Part shown: positions 22,273 through 33,907 of the stretch, one piece after another
Layout: every line of letters starts with the position of its first letter
Position numbering within the stretch: position 1 is the stretch's first letter
Assembly: GCA_028688895.1 (NCBI GenBank)
Contig: JAQTXG010000004.1
Span: forward strand, 32,438 to 96,437
Direction of reading: 5' to 3'
Source: Candidatus Altimarinota bacterium
GTDB lineage: Bacteria; Patescibacteriota; Gracilibacteria; BD1-5; UBA6164
Length of the DNA: 64,000 nt
Position numbers and translations under genes: made by a program
The notes under the pieces: generated by a model
Seen by the model: the letters and a program-made list of their open reading frames with translations, nothing else
Told to the model about the DNA's origin: nothing
The model's database searches: none

Positions 22273-22299
22273 AAAAGTTTTGTGTAATACAAAACTTTT
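22273..22299. terminator. Terminator between array copies 2 and 3
   Basis: AAAAGTTTTGT / ACAAAACTTTT hairpin, nearly the same as at 9805-9832, located downstream of the gene at 22417-24300. Confidence 0.85.
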
Positions 22300-22304
22300 G
22301 TTAA

Positions 22305-22416
22305 TAAACTTCTTTGTTGTAGCAATTTTCATACTTCTTCGCTGAAGCTCCGAAGCACATATCTTAATATATTTCTTTGTTAAAACAATCTTAATCACAG
22401 CTAAAGCTGGACCAGA
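22305..22416 (-). repeat. Two extra copies of a family-1 3' tail
   Basis: On the minus strand after the stop at 22417 come DCFNKEIY and stop, then (after the CTTCGCTGAAG palindrome) YENCYNKEVY and stop. Together with the real end of the gene this makes three successive C-terminal tails. They look like remnants of repeated unequal exchange. Confidence 0.65.
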
Positions 22417-24300
22417 CTAGTATATTTCTTTATTATAACAATCTTCGCAATATACTATTTCTTTCCTATCTGGAGAGTAACTAGTTTTTATGTCTATTCT
22501 ACATTTATCACATTTTCTATCAAATAATTTTCTAGGATTTCTGAGAGACATTCTATCTAGATGTCTTTGGTCTGGATGTCTTTTTGGAATTGGTAAATTG
22601 TGTTTTCTGTAAAATTCTAGTTCTTGTTTCAAAATTCTGAATGGTTTCTTTGTAATTTCGCATTCTATAGCCCAGTTTAGTATATCGTCTGGGATATCAG
22701 AAATACTATCAGGTAACTTGCTTGCTGGAATTATTTTTTCTACTTTTGGGAATGGTGATTGGTAGTCTGACCAATTAAACCTCATCCTCAATTCCTTCTC
22801 CTTTGAAGGAGAAGGATGAAGAACAATTTCTGTAGCTTGTTCCCTCTCCTCTCAAAGGAGAGGGCTATGGTGAGGTTGGTCTGAAGGGTTAGGGTGAGGT
22901 ATCGGAAAATACTCCATTGCTACAGTTTCATTGTATCCAAATGGAGAAATTGAACTTGGAAAGAATTCTCACCATCATGTCCCACGAAACCTTGGTGAAG
23001 TGGGATCTCACTCATCAATCATGTGTTCTATTATTTTTGGGACTAGTTTTTCGTACTCTTCTTTTGTGTATTGTTTGTTTAGGATGCAGTATTGTTTTCA
23101 TTCTAGATTTACGCATAGGAAGCAATTTTTACTCTTTTTTACTTCTATGCAGTATATAAGATTCTCTCATTTTCATACTATACTTGAAAATAATATATTG
23201 TTTGAATATCTACCTACTGAAACTGATTCATACATCCTATTTGATTCTTCTCAATATGATGAAATATCAAATAAATCGCTAGAATAATTGATATTTGCAC
23301 TATATTTACAGTCCGTGCATTCTAATACATCATAGCAATTTATACAGTTTTTTGAATTTATAATATTATCTCATAAGCAGTTTTCTGATCAGACTAGATT
23401 TAAGTTTTTTACTATTCTTGCTGTTAAAAATTCTTTGTATTTATTACTGAAATCAACTAAAAATGAGTAATTTCATAAATTATTTTTTATATTTTCGTAT
23501 TCTAGTTTTGTAACTGGATTATTGAATACATGATAAGTTTTGTTGTTTAAGTTTGAGCATCAAATACAATGACTACAATTGTAACAATTATCTAAAAAAT
23601 AGCTAAATTTACATCAAAAAGACTTATTGCAATAGAAAGAATTGTACATATCATAACTGTCTACGCATTCATAAACATATTTAGAATTTCACACAAAATT
23701 GCAATCAACAGTGTAATCACAGTTTTTTATTCAAAATGAAAAAAGAGAGCTATTTATAGTATTTGCTTCAAAAACATAATATGAATCTACTATCTCAGAA
23801 GTATGGCTTGTGTAAACTGAATTGTTTGTAACATTTGATGATGAACCTATCATATTTTGAAAAATAGTATTTTTTATTAGTTCTCAAAATTGTTCAAACA
23901 TACTTTTAGTAAAATCTATGTCTACTCAGAATTCTAGCTGATTCCAGTCTTCAGATGACCAGCATTCATTACAATAATTTTTTATTCAACTCTCAATATG
24001 AAATCTAGATACTATGTCTTTTTTACAATTTAAACATACATTTTTATATAATGACCTCTGATTTAAAAAACTAAGTCTTCTTTGTGCTCTGCAATCTGGA
24101 CAAAGTGTTGGGGCTGGAATTAAATATATACCCCCTCCTAACCTCCCCTTCCAGCTAAAGTCTGGACACGTGTCAGAGGAGGAACTAGAACAAGCAAAAA
24201 TAGGACTTACTTTTTCGTAAAATTGTAAGTCTGAGTCTGTGATATAAAATGATGAGTTGCAGTTTTTGCAGGATTTTGTTTGGATGATTTTTTCTGGCAT
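22417..24300 (-). CDS. Cysteine-rich array protein, family 1 (copy 3), three in-frame inserts
   Basis: 627 residues, longer than copy 2 because it has three inserted GC-rich elements. The first (24130-24190) follows KVSPIF and encodes a Ser/Gly-rich stretch (CSSSSSDTCPDF, KGRLGGG). The second (22970-23023) encodes DPTSPRFRG before WGEFFP. The third (22785-22905) is a double element between EYFP and FNWSDY encoding PHPNPSDQPHHSPLLGEERE and PSPSKEKEL. All keep the frame when TGA is Gly. The remaining parts match the family (CKNCN, LCPDCR, NKQYTKEEY, CDKCR, CEDCYNKEIY). Divergent from the ABC1 kinase gene across 119 bases. Function unknown. Confidence 0.8.
22785..22905. repeat. In-frame double palindromic insert in array copy 3
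   Basis: Two GC-rich palindromes in a row: one around TTCTCCTTTGAAGGAGAA and one around CTCTCCTCTCAAAGGAGAG followed by GTGAGG. The second matches 37493-37534 and 47728-47763, also inside array genes. Read on the minus strand it adds about 38 residues between EYFP and FNWSDY. Confidence 0.85.
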
Positions 24301-24419
24301 AGATATTTTTTATGAAAATATAATTTCTTATATTATAGTGTTAAAACAAGTATTTCAAAAATAAAATTTACAATAACAAATTTATAAATAATATATAGTA
24401 ATATACTTAAATATCAATT

Positions 24420-25619
24420 ATGAATATCATAGATTTTATACTTTTGCTAAGAAATATTTTTAGTAAAAAACCAGATATATCAAAAATACAAAAACAATGA
24501 CTACTAGCCGTAAAAATAGCTCAAGTTTTTGCTTTGAGAGTGGATTTTTTGTCTGATGAGAGTTGTTTGGAATTGTCCAAACTTTATTCTCAAAATTTTA
24601 GCTGACTGGATTTGTCTTTTGATGAAATAGTGTCAAATTATGTAGATAAGAGTTGGTATGACTATTTTGAATATATAGATAAAAATCCTATAGCAAGTGC
24701 TTCGATATGACAAGTACATAAAGCAAAACTCAAAAATGGAGATATAGTAGCTATAAAATTTGTAAAAAAAGAATTCTCAAAAGTATTTTTAAAAGATATA
24801 AAAACTATAGAATGATTTTTGAAATTTGTCATATTTTTTTATCCAAAACTAGAAAAAGTAGCAAATCCTTTGGCTGTTTTAGAGGCTATCAAAAAAACAA
24901 CTATTTCTGAACTCAATCTATTGAATGAAATATCAAATGCAGAAATACTCAATAATGTATATAAAAAATACAAAGATAAAATAGATATTTCCAGATTTGC
25001 TCTACCTAAATATTACAAAGAATTATCAAGTGAAAATATACTTGTTTCTGAATTTGTAGAGTGAGAAAATTTTGATAAATTACTAGAAGAGAAAAAAATG
25101 GATTATAAATTGTTGTTGGATTTTTTTCAGATTCATGGTATTTTTATGTTTGGTGAATGAGTATTTCACTGAGATGTGCATCCTGGAAATATTATTTACA
25201 AAAATGAAAAAATCTATTTGATAGATAATTGAGCCATTAGCGAGACTCTTCTGTCTACTAGGAAATGATTATTTGTGTTTTTTGAAAACTTGGTAAAATA
25301 TGATTACAAAAAATGTGCTGATGCTTTATTGGAAATGTCTGTTACAAAAATAAAAAATACTGACAAATTTTATAGTGAATTTGAATCACTTTATAAAGAT
25401 TTTAGGTGAAAAAATGTTTCACAAGTAAGTCTGACAAAGCAAATGATGGATACCATAAAAACTGCTGTACATAATGGAGCTACTTTTAAAGATGATATGT
25501 ATCCTATAATAAAAAGTCTGATGTATCTGGACTGAATGGTTATAAAATGTAATCCTAATGCTGATTTGATAAGTGATTTAGCACCGTTTATACATGATTT
25601 CAAAAAATTTATATGATAA
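24420..25619 (+). CDS. ABC1/UbiB-family atypical kinase
   Basis: 399 residues. The family's signature is present: KQGLLAVKIAQVFALR at the start (KxGQ-like motif, here with GLLAVK), ASIGQVHKAKL and VAIKFVKK (the Ala-rich loop and the lysine, about residues 95-115), SEFVEGENF, FHGDVHPGNIIY (about 240-252, catalytic loop) and LIDNGAI (metal-binding Asp). Members stabilise isoprenoid/ubiquinone synthesis or handle lipids by ATPase activity. It precedes the phytoene-desaturase gene by 10 bases, so the pair is likely one operon concerned with isoprenoid lipids. Gly codons in conserved positions are partly TGA. Confidence 0.87.
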
Positions 25620-25629
25620 ATAAAATATA

Positions 25630-27120
25630 ATGAAAAAGGTACTTATAGTTTGAGCATGACCTGGAGGTTTGTGAGCAGGAATGATTTTGAGTAATAATGG
25701 TTATGAAGTAGAATTATTTGAGAGATGAAATGAAGTATGATGAAGAAATAACAATATAACTTTGTGAGAATACAAATTTGATATATGACCTACTTTTTTG
25801 ATTTATATGAAGGCTATGAATGATATATTTGAGCTTGCATGAAAAAAAGTGGAGGATTATTTGGATGTGATAAATATTGATCCATTGTATAAATTGAGTT
25901 ATGCTGACTGAAAAGAATTTTATCCTAGAACAAAAATACAGGATACTTACGATGAAATAGCAAAAGTATTTCCATGAGAACAAGATAATTATATGAGATT
26001 TTTGGATATAGAATGAAAAAAATTTGAAGCTATGATTCCTTGTCTGGAAGTACCGTATTCTAATTTTTGAGCATTTTTTAAAAAGAGATTTTTGAAAGCT
26101 TTGCCTAGATTGGATTTGTTTAATTCTCTAGAAGACAGACTTGCCAGTTATTTCAAAGATGAAGATTTAAAGATTTCTATGGCTTTTCAAGCAAAATACA
26201 TATGAATGTCACCATGGAAATGTCCTGCTGCATTTACAATTTTGTCTTATTTTGAGCACAAGTTTGGTATTCATCATGTAAAATGATGACTAAATCAGAT
26301 TTCAAAAGCTATGGCAAAAGTAGTAAAAGAAAACTGATGAAATGTAAATCTAAATACCACAGTAAAAAATATAATAGTAGAAAACTGAGTAGCAAAATGA
26401 GTAGAACTAGAAAATGGTGAAAAAGTATACTGAGATTATGTGATTGTAAATGCTGATTTTGCTTATGCTATGAGCAATCTAGTAGATAATAGTGCTAGAA
26501 AAAAATACACAGATGAAAAACTAAAAGCAAAAGAATATAGTTGTAGTACTTTTATGATTTATCTATGATTAGACAAAAAATATGAAAATCTAAATCATCA
26601 CAACATAATTTTTAATAAAGAATACAAAAAATATGTAGATAAGATAACAAAAAATCAAGATGTAAGTGATGATTTCAGTTTTTATGTACACAATCCTAGT
26701 TTGATAGATGATACACTTGCTCCAAAATGAGAAAGTGCATTGTACATACTAATACCTACTCCAAACAATCTATGTGGAATAAATTGGGACGAGAGAAAAG
26801 AAAAAATAGAAAATAGAGTTTATGAAATAATAAAAGAGAGATTTTGAATAGATGATATAAAAGAGCATACAAAAGAAAAATTGATTATTACACCTAATGA
26901 TTGGGAAAATAAATTTAACATCTATAATTGAGCTACTTTTAATCTATCTCATAAGATTTCTCAGATGTTATATTTTCGTCCTCACAATGAGTTTGAAGAT
27001 ATTAAAAATATGTATTTAGTATGAGGATGAACTCATCCTGGTAGTGGATTACCGACTATTTATGAATCTGCGAAGATTTCAAGTGAGATGATTATATGAA
27101 GGGATAAAAAAAATGATTAG
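25630..27120 (+). CDS. Phytoene desaturase-like FAD oxidoreductase (CrtI family)
   Basis: 496 residues. The N-terminal Rossmann motif VLIVGAGPGGLGAGMIL and ERGNEVGGRNN bind FAD. Conserved regions of the CrtI/CrtN group follow: [32 protein letters not shown], and the C-terminal FAD motif [25 protein letters not shown]. The enzyme desaturates or isomerises polyprenyl chains in carotenoid synthesis. No phytoene synthase or other carotenoid gene is visible here, so the substrate may be host-derived. Operon with the ABC1 kinase. The stop TAG lies in the terminator stem. Confidence 0.92.
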
Positions 27121-27141
27121 CAAAGCTAATCATTTTTTATT
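27109..27141. terminator. Terminator shared by crtI-like gene and array gene at 27137
   Basis: AAAATGATTAGC / GCTAATCATTTT hairpin. The crtI-like stop is in the left arm and the stop of the converging family-2 gene overlaps the right edge. Confidence 0.85.
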
Positions 27142-28660
27142 TAAACTTAAATCACATTTTTATTCTATCTAGCCAATGATTTTCTGGTAACGGAAGTCAG
27201 TGTTTCACCAAAAAATCGTATTCCATTTGCACTATTCTATATATATTTCACTTTTCATCCTGTATTACTTTTTTTAGTATTTCTGGATTTATTTGCCAAT
27301 TTCAGTTTGAGTCATATCATTGATAGTCTTGTATACTTTTGGGGCTTCTCCCCTCCTTACTAGGGAGGGGCTGGGGGTGGGGAAAAATTACTTCCACTCA
27401 TTCTGGTATATCTACTTTGATCTCTGCATCTCTCCACATATATCACTGTTTTTCTACTTCCTGCTTTGTGAAACTATCATCTAATAAATATGCCATAGTA
27501 TCATTGAAATAAAATGGATTTAATTCTCATGGGAAAAATTCTCATAGTGTTCCATCTACTTCCATTTGACTAAATATCTTGTCCGCTAAATCATTGTATT
27601 CTTCTTTTGTGTATTGTTTATTTAATATACAATATGATTTGTTTTTTAATCATACACATCAGATGCAATAACTACAATTATTACAATTATAAGAATAATA
27701 TAAGTTGGAAGATAATGTAATATGTGCACAAATATATAGATTTTGACATGATGGTCATGAATTTATTACTCAATAAAAATCGCTACAAACTCAAGAACCA
27801 GTTAAAATACTATCAAACATATTCTCATCTTTATCACCTCATGTTATTAATACATTATTTCAATTATTTATATTAAAGCAATATTTTCCATTTATAACAT
27901 TTTGTGAATTTATTATATATTCTCATTTACTATCCACTGCTCAAATATTATTTCATGAAATATTTGAAGTAGTATCGTACCAATCTATATATTTATCTTT
28001 TTTTTCTAATAAATCTTTTTTAAATTTCAAATATTCTTCTTTACTATACTCTAGATTATTGATACAGTATGATTTATTTATCAAATTATTACATCAAAAA
28101 CATTCACTACATCCAGTCAAATTTGAACTAAACCAAATATTATTTGAATCATTAATAAAACTAGAATAAAAAATATTATAAGAATTTATTATTCATGTGC
28201 TAGAATATATATTTTCACAATTACTCCAAACTACAACAGAGTCAAAAACATTTGTAGAATTCATCTTCGTAGACAAAGAATAAAAAACATTTTGAGCTCA
28301 AATAGTAGTATTTGATAAATAAACATTTTTTGAATTAAATGTACAATCTGAATAATTTGTATTCTCATTTCATCATAAATCTATAACAGCTGAAAAGGGA
28401 TTTTCACTAAATAAATTTCCATAATTAGTAAAAAAATCTAATGAAAAATTATATTCTTTCATTGGTTTTTCATTTTCATCAAACTTACTAGCTATTACCA
28501 CTTCTTTTAATCTATTACTTTTAGGACATCTAGTAATATTTCAATCAATTTTATAAAATGATAAACTTGACCAACTTGCTATTTCTTTAATAAATTTCCT
28601 AAAATCTGTATTTTTTCTCTTCTCTTTAATTTTATCCTCCCAGTATTTTAGATTTGACAT
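27137..28660 (-). CDS. Cysteine-rich array protein, family 2 (copy 1)
   Basis: 507 residues. Family 2 starts MSNLKYWEDKIKEKRKNTDFR, lacks the N-terminal CxxC ribbon, has a middle of Asn/Ser/Tyr-rich repeats (NSKNVYLS, NCENIYSS, SSNLTGCSECFGC) and shares with family 1 the block NCSYCIGCVGLKNKSYC-ILNKQYTKEEY. It ends NHWLDRIKMGFKFK. A GC-rich insert at 27340-27386 encodes PHPQPLPSKEGR between EGVEVI and the DYQGYDSN segment. It is the last gene of a long co-directional run from 45087. Function unknown. Confidence 0.78.
27340..27386. repeat. In-frame palindromic insert (PHPQPLPSKEG element)
   Basis: TCTCCCCTCCTTACTAGGGA-type palindrome with trailing GGGGGTGGGG. The same element lies at 39141-39178 and 41909-41946, in every case in frame at the same linker of a family-2 gene. 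Confidence 0.88.
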
Positions 28661-28680
28661 AAAATTTTAGTTAAAATATA

Positions 28681-28745
28681 TTTAATATACTTCTTTCTCG
28701 TAACACTTTTCATACCTCTTCGCTGAAGCTCCGAAGTACACAGCA
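28681..28745 (-). repeat. Extra 3' tail copy behind family-1 copy 4
   Basis: Minus-strand CYEKEVY plus stop, separated from the gene's own end by the CTTCGCTGAAG palindrome. Almost identical to 32104-32167. Confidence 0.65.
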
Positions 28746-30584
28746 CTAATAAACTTCTTTGTTGTAGCAAGTCTGGCAATAAACAATCTCTGGTCTTTCT
28801 GGATTATAAGTTGTCTTCATATCTACTCCACATTTATCACATTTTCTATCATACAATTTTCTAGGATTTCTGAGTATCATTCTATCTAGATGTCTTTGGT
28901 CTGGGTGTCTTCTTGGGATTGGTAAATTATGTTTTCTATAAAATTCTAATTCTTGTTTAATTATTCTATACAAAGGGCTAAAGCCCTCTGTTGACTCCAA
29001 TTCAGATTCTATTGCCCAGTTTAGTATATCATCTGGTATATCTGCTATATTTTCTGGCAACATACTTGCTTTTATCACTTTTTCTACTTTTGGAAATGGT
29101 GCTTCGTAAGTTGACCAATTAAATCCCATCCCCCTCTCAATCTCCCCCCAAGGGATAACTGAGACAGGAGTGCTTGCACGACTATCTTCGAAGTTAGAGC
29201 GAAGTAGAGAAGGAGCTACAAGTTGGTCTATCCCCTTTCTCCCATGGGGGGAAAGGGTTAGGGATTGGGGGACTTCAATTGGAAAATATTCTTGTGCTAC
29301 TGTTTCATTGTATCAAAATGGAGAAATTGAGCTTGGGAAAAATTCTCACCATTCTCATGTTTTTTTCATATGTTCTATGATCTTTGGAACTATTTCTTCA
29401 TATTCTTCTTTTGTGTATTGTTTATTTAATATACAGTATGATTTATTACGAAGTCAAATGCATCAAAACAAATATGATGAATCAGAACAATGCATTGTAT
29501 AGTAAGAATTACTTATTCATGGATAACTATATAAAGAAAAGGCATAATTGTATCATCATACAGTTGATACTTCATAACATAAATCTCAATTAATTCAATA
29601 ATTGCAATCTTTACAATTTGTAAAATTTCATACTGCATCACTACAAAAACTAGAATATGATGAGTCAGATATTTCAAAACAGTTTTTTAAATTATTACAA
29701 TTTTTTAATCTATCTCATAAAACATTTTCACAATTAATAAAAGTATTTGATACATGTATTGAATCCATAATCATACTTTGTCTTTCTTTTTTGTATATTG
29801 AATATTTATTACTTAAATCTATATATTTTAATTTTTCTAAATATTCACTCTTGCTTAATTGCTTATCATAAAATAAATATGATTTATTTATATGGTTTGA
29901 ACTCATAAAACAATTAGTACAATTATTTAGATTATAACAAAAAAAACAGTTTGATGAATTTATTACATTTTCACTTCATATCAATCATAGTCAGTTTATA
30001 CAATAAATACAATCATATGAATTATTTATATCTATACATCTATCACAATCCATTACATCATTATTTCTAACTGTCCAAGTAGAATAAAATACATCTTCAT
30101 TAAATCATCAAGTAAAAGATAAGTAACAGTTTTTTGAATGAACAAGTTGAGTAAACTTACTTCATTCTGATCATAGGTTATATATAGCTAAATTTGGTAT
30201 AATATTTAAAATTTCTTTAAATTGTTCAAAAAATCATTTATTAAAATCAAAATCAATTCAATAATCCATTGCATCCCATTTATCACTCCACCATATTTCT
30301 TGATCATAAACCTTGTATGGTTTATCTGGACTATAAATAGATAATATTTCTTTTCAACTATAATCACATTTTCTTTTATATAATTTTTTCTCATTTCTAA
30401 AACTGAGTCTCCTTTGATGTCTACAATCAGGACAAAGTGTAGGTGATGGAATCAAGTATTTTTTTCATAAAAATGCTGGACTTACTTTATCGAAAAACTC
30501 TATATCTTTGTCAGTTATTTCAAACTTTGTATCACAATGTTTGCATTTTATTATTTCTATAACTTTTTCGTTTATAAATGTCAT
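28746..30584 (-). CDS. Cysteine-rich array protein, family 1 (copy 4)
   Basis: 612 residues. It starts MTFINEKVIEIIKCKHCDTKF, as copies 5 and 6 do, and has LCPDCRHQRR, FRNEKKLYKRKCDYSGKEI, WWSDKWDAMDYGIDFDF, a Cys/Asn repeat middle (CDRCIDINNSYDCIYC, NCFFCYNLNNCTNCF), LRNKSYCILNKQYTKEEY and the CDKC...CQTCYNKEVY end. A long insert at 29110-29278 between EYFP and FNWSTYE encodes about 45 extra residues (SLTLSPHGRKG ... SVIPWGEIERG) with an inverted repeat of CCCC(C/T)-rich arms. The start lies 12 bases after the stop of family-2 gene 30597-32081, a junction conserved in two other pairs. Function unknown. Confidence 0.82.
29110..29278. repeat. Long in-frame insert in array copy 4
   Basis: Two outer palindromic arms (around CCCCCTCTCAATCTCCCCCC and TTTCTCCCATGGGGGGAAAG) enclose a spacer with CTTCGAAGTTAGAGCGAAG. 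Its base composition is much more GC-rich than the surrounding gene. It keeps the frame across the conserved EYFP / FNWS junction. Confidence 0.82.
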
Positions 30585-30596
30585 AGTTTGCTTTTA

Positions 30597-32081
30597 TTAT
30601 TTAAACTTAAATCACATTTTGATTCTATCTAGCCAATGTATTTCTGGTAATGGTAATCCATGCTTCATCAAAAAATCATATTCCATTTGTACTATTCTAT
30701 ATATATTTCATTTTTCATCCTTTATTACTTTTTTTAGTATTTCTGGATTTATTTGCCAGTTTCAGTTTGAGTCATATCATTGATAGTCAGATAAATCATT
30801 AACTCAAATAATATGATATCATTCTGGTATATCTACATTTATTTCACTTTCTCTCCACATATATCACTCATTTTCTACTTCTTGTTTTGTAAAACTATCA
30901 TCAATTAAATATGCAAAAGTATCATTGAAATAATATGGATTAATATATCATGGAAAAAATTTTCATAAAGTTCAGCTATCTTCCATTTGGCTAAATATTT
31001 TGTCAGCTAACTCATACCATTCTTCTTTTGTGTATTGTTTATTCAAAATACAATATGATTTGTTTTTTAATCAAATACATCAAATACAATTACTACAATT
31101 TTCCATAAACCAAGAGTAGTATATATATGATGATTCGTCTATATAAATAGAACAAAATATATTATTTGAAGTTCCAGATCAACATACTCAATAAAAATTA
31201 TTAGAATCTACTCATGCATCAATCACATCATAAAAATACTCACTATGATCACCTCATCAACCACATACCATATTACGTACATCATACATATTATTTATCC
31301 AATAACCATTTTCTATATTTTCACATTTAATGTTATAATATCATGAAACTATATTTTTAGATGAATAATTTATTCAAGAATTTCTAGAAATATGTTCATA
31401 ATTGAGAATAAATTTATCTTTTTGTTTAAGAATATTATTTTTTAAAATGATGTATTCTTCTTTTAAATACTCTTTATTATCAATACAATATTTTTTATTT
31501 TCTAAACCATTACAAAAAATACAATCTTGACATCAAATCAAGTTTGTAGAAAACCATATATCTGAAGAATTGGTAATATATTTTGAATAAAAAATATTAA
31601 AGGAATTAATTATTCATCATCAAAAATAAATATTTTGAGATCAATTATTTACAAAAAAACTATTAAAAACATTAGTTACATTTATATATGAAAATGCACT
31701 ATACAAAATATTTTCAGCTTCCATACCAATAACAAAACTTAAATACGTATTTTTTGTTCAAAAAGTAGCATCTGAAAAAAGACTATTTTCATTTTGAAAA
31801 TTAGCACTTACATTTTGGAAATATACATTATCAAATAATGTTTTATAGTTAGTGAATAAATCTAACTGAGAATTATAATTAATTCATTTTTCAAAATTAT
31901 TTAAATATTCTATTGAATCTATTTTTGGACTCCTATCTGTATTTGGATATTTACTTATATAATCTTCACGTTTATAAAGATTTAATACTAACCAACTTGC
32001 TATTTCTTTAACAAATTCTCTAAAATCAGTATTTTTTCTCTTTTGCTTGATTTTATCTTCCCAATGTTTTAGATTTGACAT
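30597..32081 (-). CDS. Cysteine-rich array protein, family 2 (copy 2), no insert
   Basis: 494 residues, MSNLKHWEDKIKQKRKNTDF at the start and WLDRIKMGFKFK at the end. The middle has Asn/Ser-rich repeats with few cysteines up to NCSNCIGCIGLKNKSYC, then ILNKQYTKEEWYELADKIF. At the linker where other copies carry palindromic inserts it reads EGYHIIGVNDLSDYQGYDSN, giving the uninterrupted form. It is the first member of one of three family2-family1 pairs. Function unknown. Confidence 0.8.
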
Positions 32082-32103
32082 AAAATTTTAATTAAAAATA
32101 TAT

Positions 32104-32167
32104 TTAATATACTTCTTTTTCGTAACACTTTTCATACCTCTTCGCTGAAGCTCCGAAGTACACAGCA
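32104..32167 (-). repeat. Extra 3' tail copy behind family-1 copy 5
   Basis: Minus-strand CYEKEVY plus stop following the CTTCGCTGAAG palindrome; nearly identical to 28681-28745. Confidence 0.65.
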
Positions 32168-33895
32168 CTAATAAACTTCTTTGTTGTAGCAAGTCTGGCA
32201 ATAAACAATCTCTGGTTTTTCTGGACTATAAGTTGTCTTCATATCTACTCCACATTTATCACATTTTCTATCATATAATTTCCTAGGATTTCTGAGTTTC
32301 ATTCTATCTATATGTCTTTGGTCTGGATGTCTTTTTGGGATTGGGAGATTGTGTTTTCTATAAAATTCTAGCTCTTGCCCTATTATTCTATACAAAGGAC
32401 TAAAGCCCTCTGTTGACTCCAATTCAGATTCTATTGCCCAGTTTAATATATCATCTGGAATATCTTTTATATTTTCTGGTAACATACTTGCTTTTATCAC
32501 TTTTTCTACTTTTGGAAATGGTGCATCGTAATTTGACCAATTAAATCATTTTTTTTCTGCTTCTTCTTTTGTTAATGGAAAATATTCTTGTGCTACTGTT
32601 TCATTGTATCAAAATGGAGAAATTGAGCTTGGGAAAAATTCTCACCACTCTCATGTTTTTTTCATATGTTCTATGATCTTTGGAACAAGGATTTCATATT
32701 CTTCTTTTGTGTATTGTTTATTTAATATACAATATTCCTTAGCTCTAATTCAGACAGATGCAAAACAATTTTTGCTATTCTCTACACAATTCATACAATA
32801 TAATAAATTATCTACATTTTCCCAACAATCAAAACAAAAAAGTAATTTATTTCCAGAATCTCATATAACACCTGACTCATAACAATTATTTAAAATCCAT
32901 CAAAATAAATCAACATCCATTAAATTTTTAGAATTTTCTTTTATATTTGCACAGTACTTAATATTTTCACAAGATACAATATCATTAGATTTATTAACAT
33001 TTTTTGAGTTATTTATATAATCTCATATACAATTTTCGTTATTTAATCAATGAAAACTCTTTTCTGGTAATGATAAGAAAAAATTACTAAATTTAACTTT
33101 TAAATTTTCAAAACTAGTATTTTTTATAATCTCAGATAATTTTAAAAAATAATCTTCTTTTGAATATTGTTTATTCTCAATGCAATATGATTTATTTGTT
33201 AAATTTTTACAGCCAAAACAATTCTGACATCATACACAATTTTTGATAAAATAGCTATCAAAACAATTACTAGAATCTTGTCAGAAAAATACCTTATTAC
33301 AATTTTGACAATCAATACATCAATAACAATTTTCAGAAAAATTTGTCTGATAACAATCTACACAATTTTTAACATCTTTAAAATTTATACTATAGTAACA
33401 ATCTTCTCATTCTCATCAATTGAAGCATAAATAACAATTTTTACAGTTTGAAAAATTATTTGAATAATCACAGTTTTCTCAATTTAAAACACTTTTTGAA
33501 AAATGTGGTACTGAATTTCTAAGTAACAAAAATTGTTCAAAAAATGACTTTCAAAAATCAAAATCTATTCAATATGTTGTAGCATCCCATTTATCACTAT
33601 GCCAAATATCTCTATCATAAACAGGAAATTCTACATTTTGAGGATAAAAAGAAAATATTAATTTATCACTAAAATCACATTTTCTCTTATATAAATTTCT
33701 CTCATTTCTAAAAGATAATCTTCTTTGCTGTCTACATTCTGGACATAGAGTAGGACTAGGAATATTATACTTTTTTCATGCAAAAACTGGACTTACTTTT
33801 TCGTAAAACTCCGAATCTTTATCAGTTATTTCAAATCTAGTATCACAATGTTTGCATTGTTTTAATTCTATAACTTTTTCGTTTATAAATGTCAT
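32168..33895 (-). CDS. Cysteine-rich array protein, family 1 (copy 5), no insert
   Basis: 575 residues. The start MTFINEKVIELKQCKHCDTRF is shared with copies 4 and 6. It has LCPECRQQRR, FRNERNLYKRKCDFSDK, a very Cys-rich middle (NCKNCYLC, NCVDCYQTNFSENCYGCIDCQNC, NCVGCQNCFGC) and the CDKC/CQTC end. The linkers read KTGEWGEFFP and EYFPLTKEEAEKKGFNYD, without any palindromic insert. It starts 12 bases after family-2 gene 33908-35401. Function unknown. Confidence 0.82.
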
Positions 33896-33907
33896 AGTTT
33901 TCTTTTA

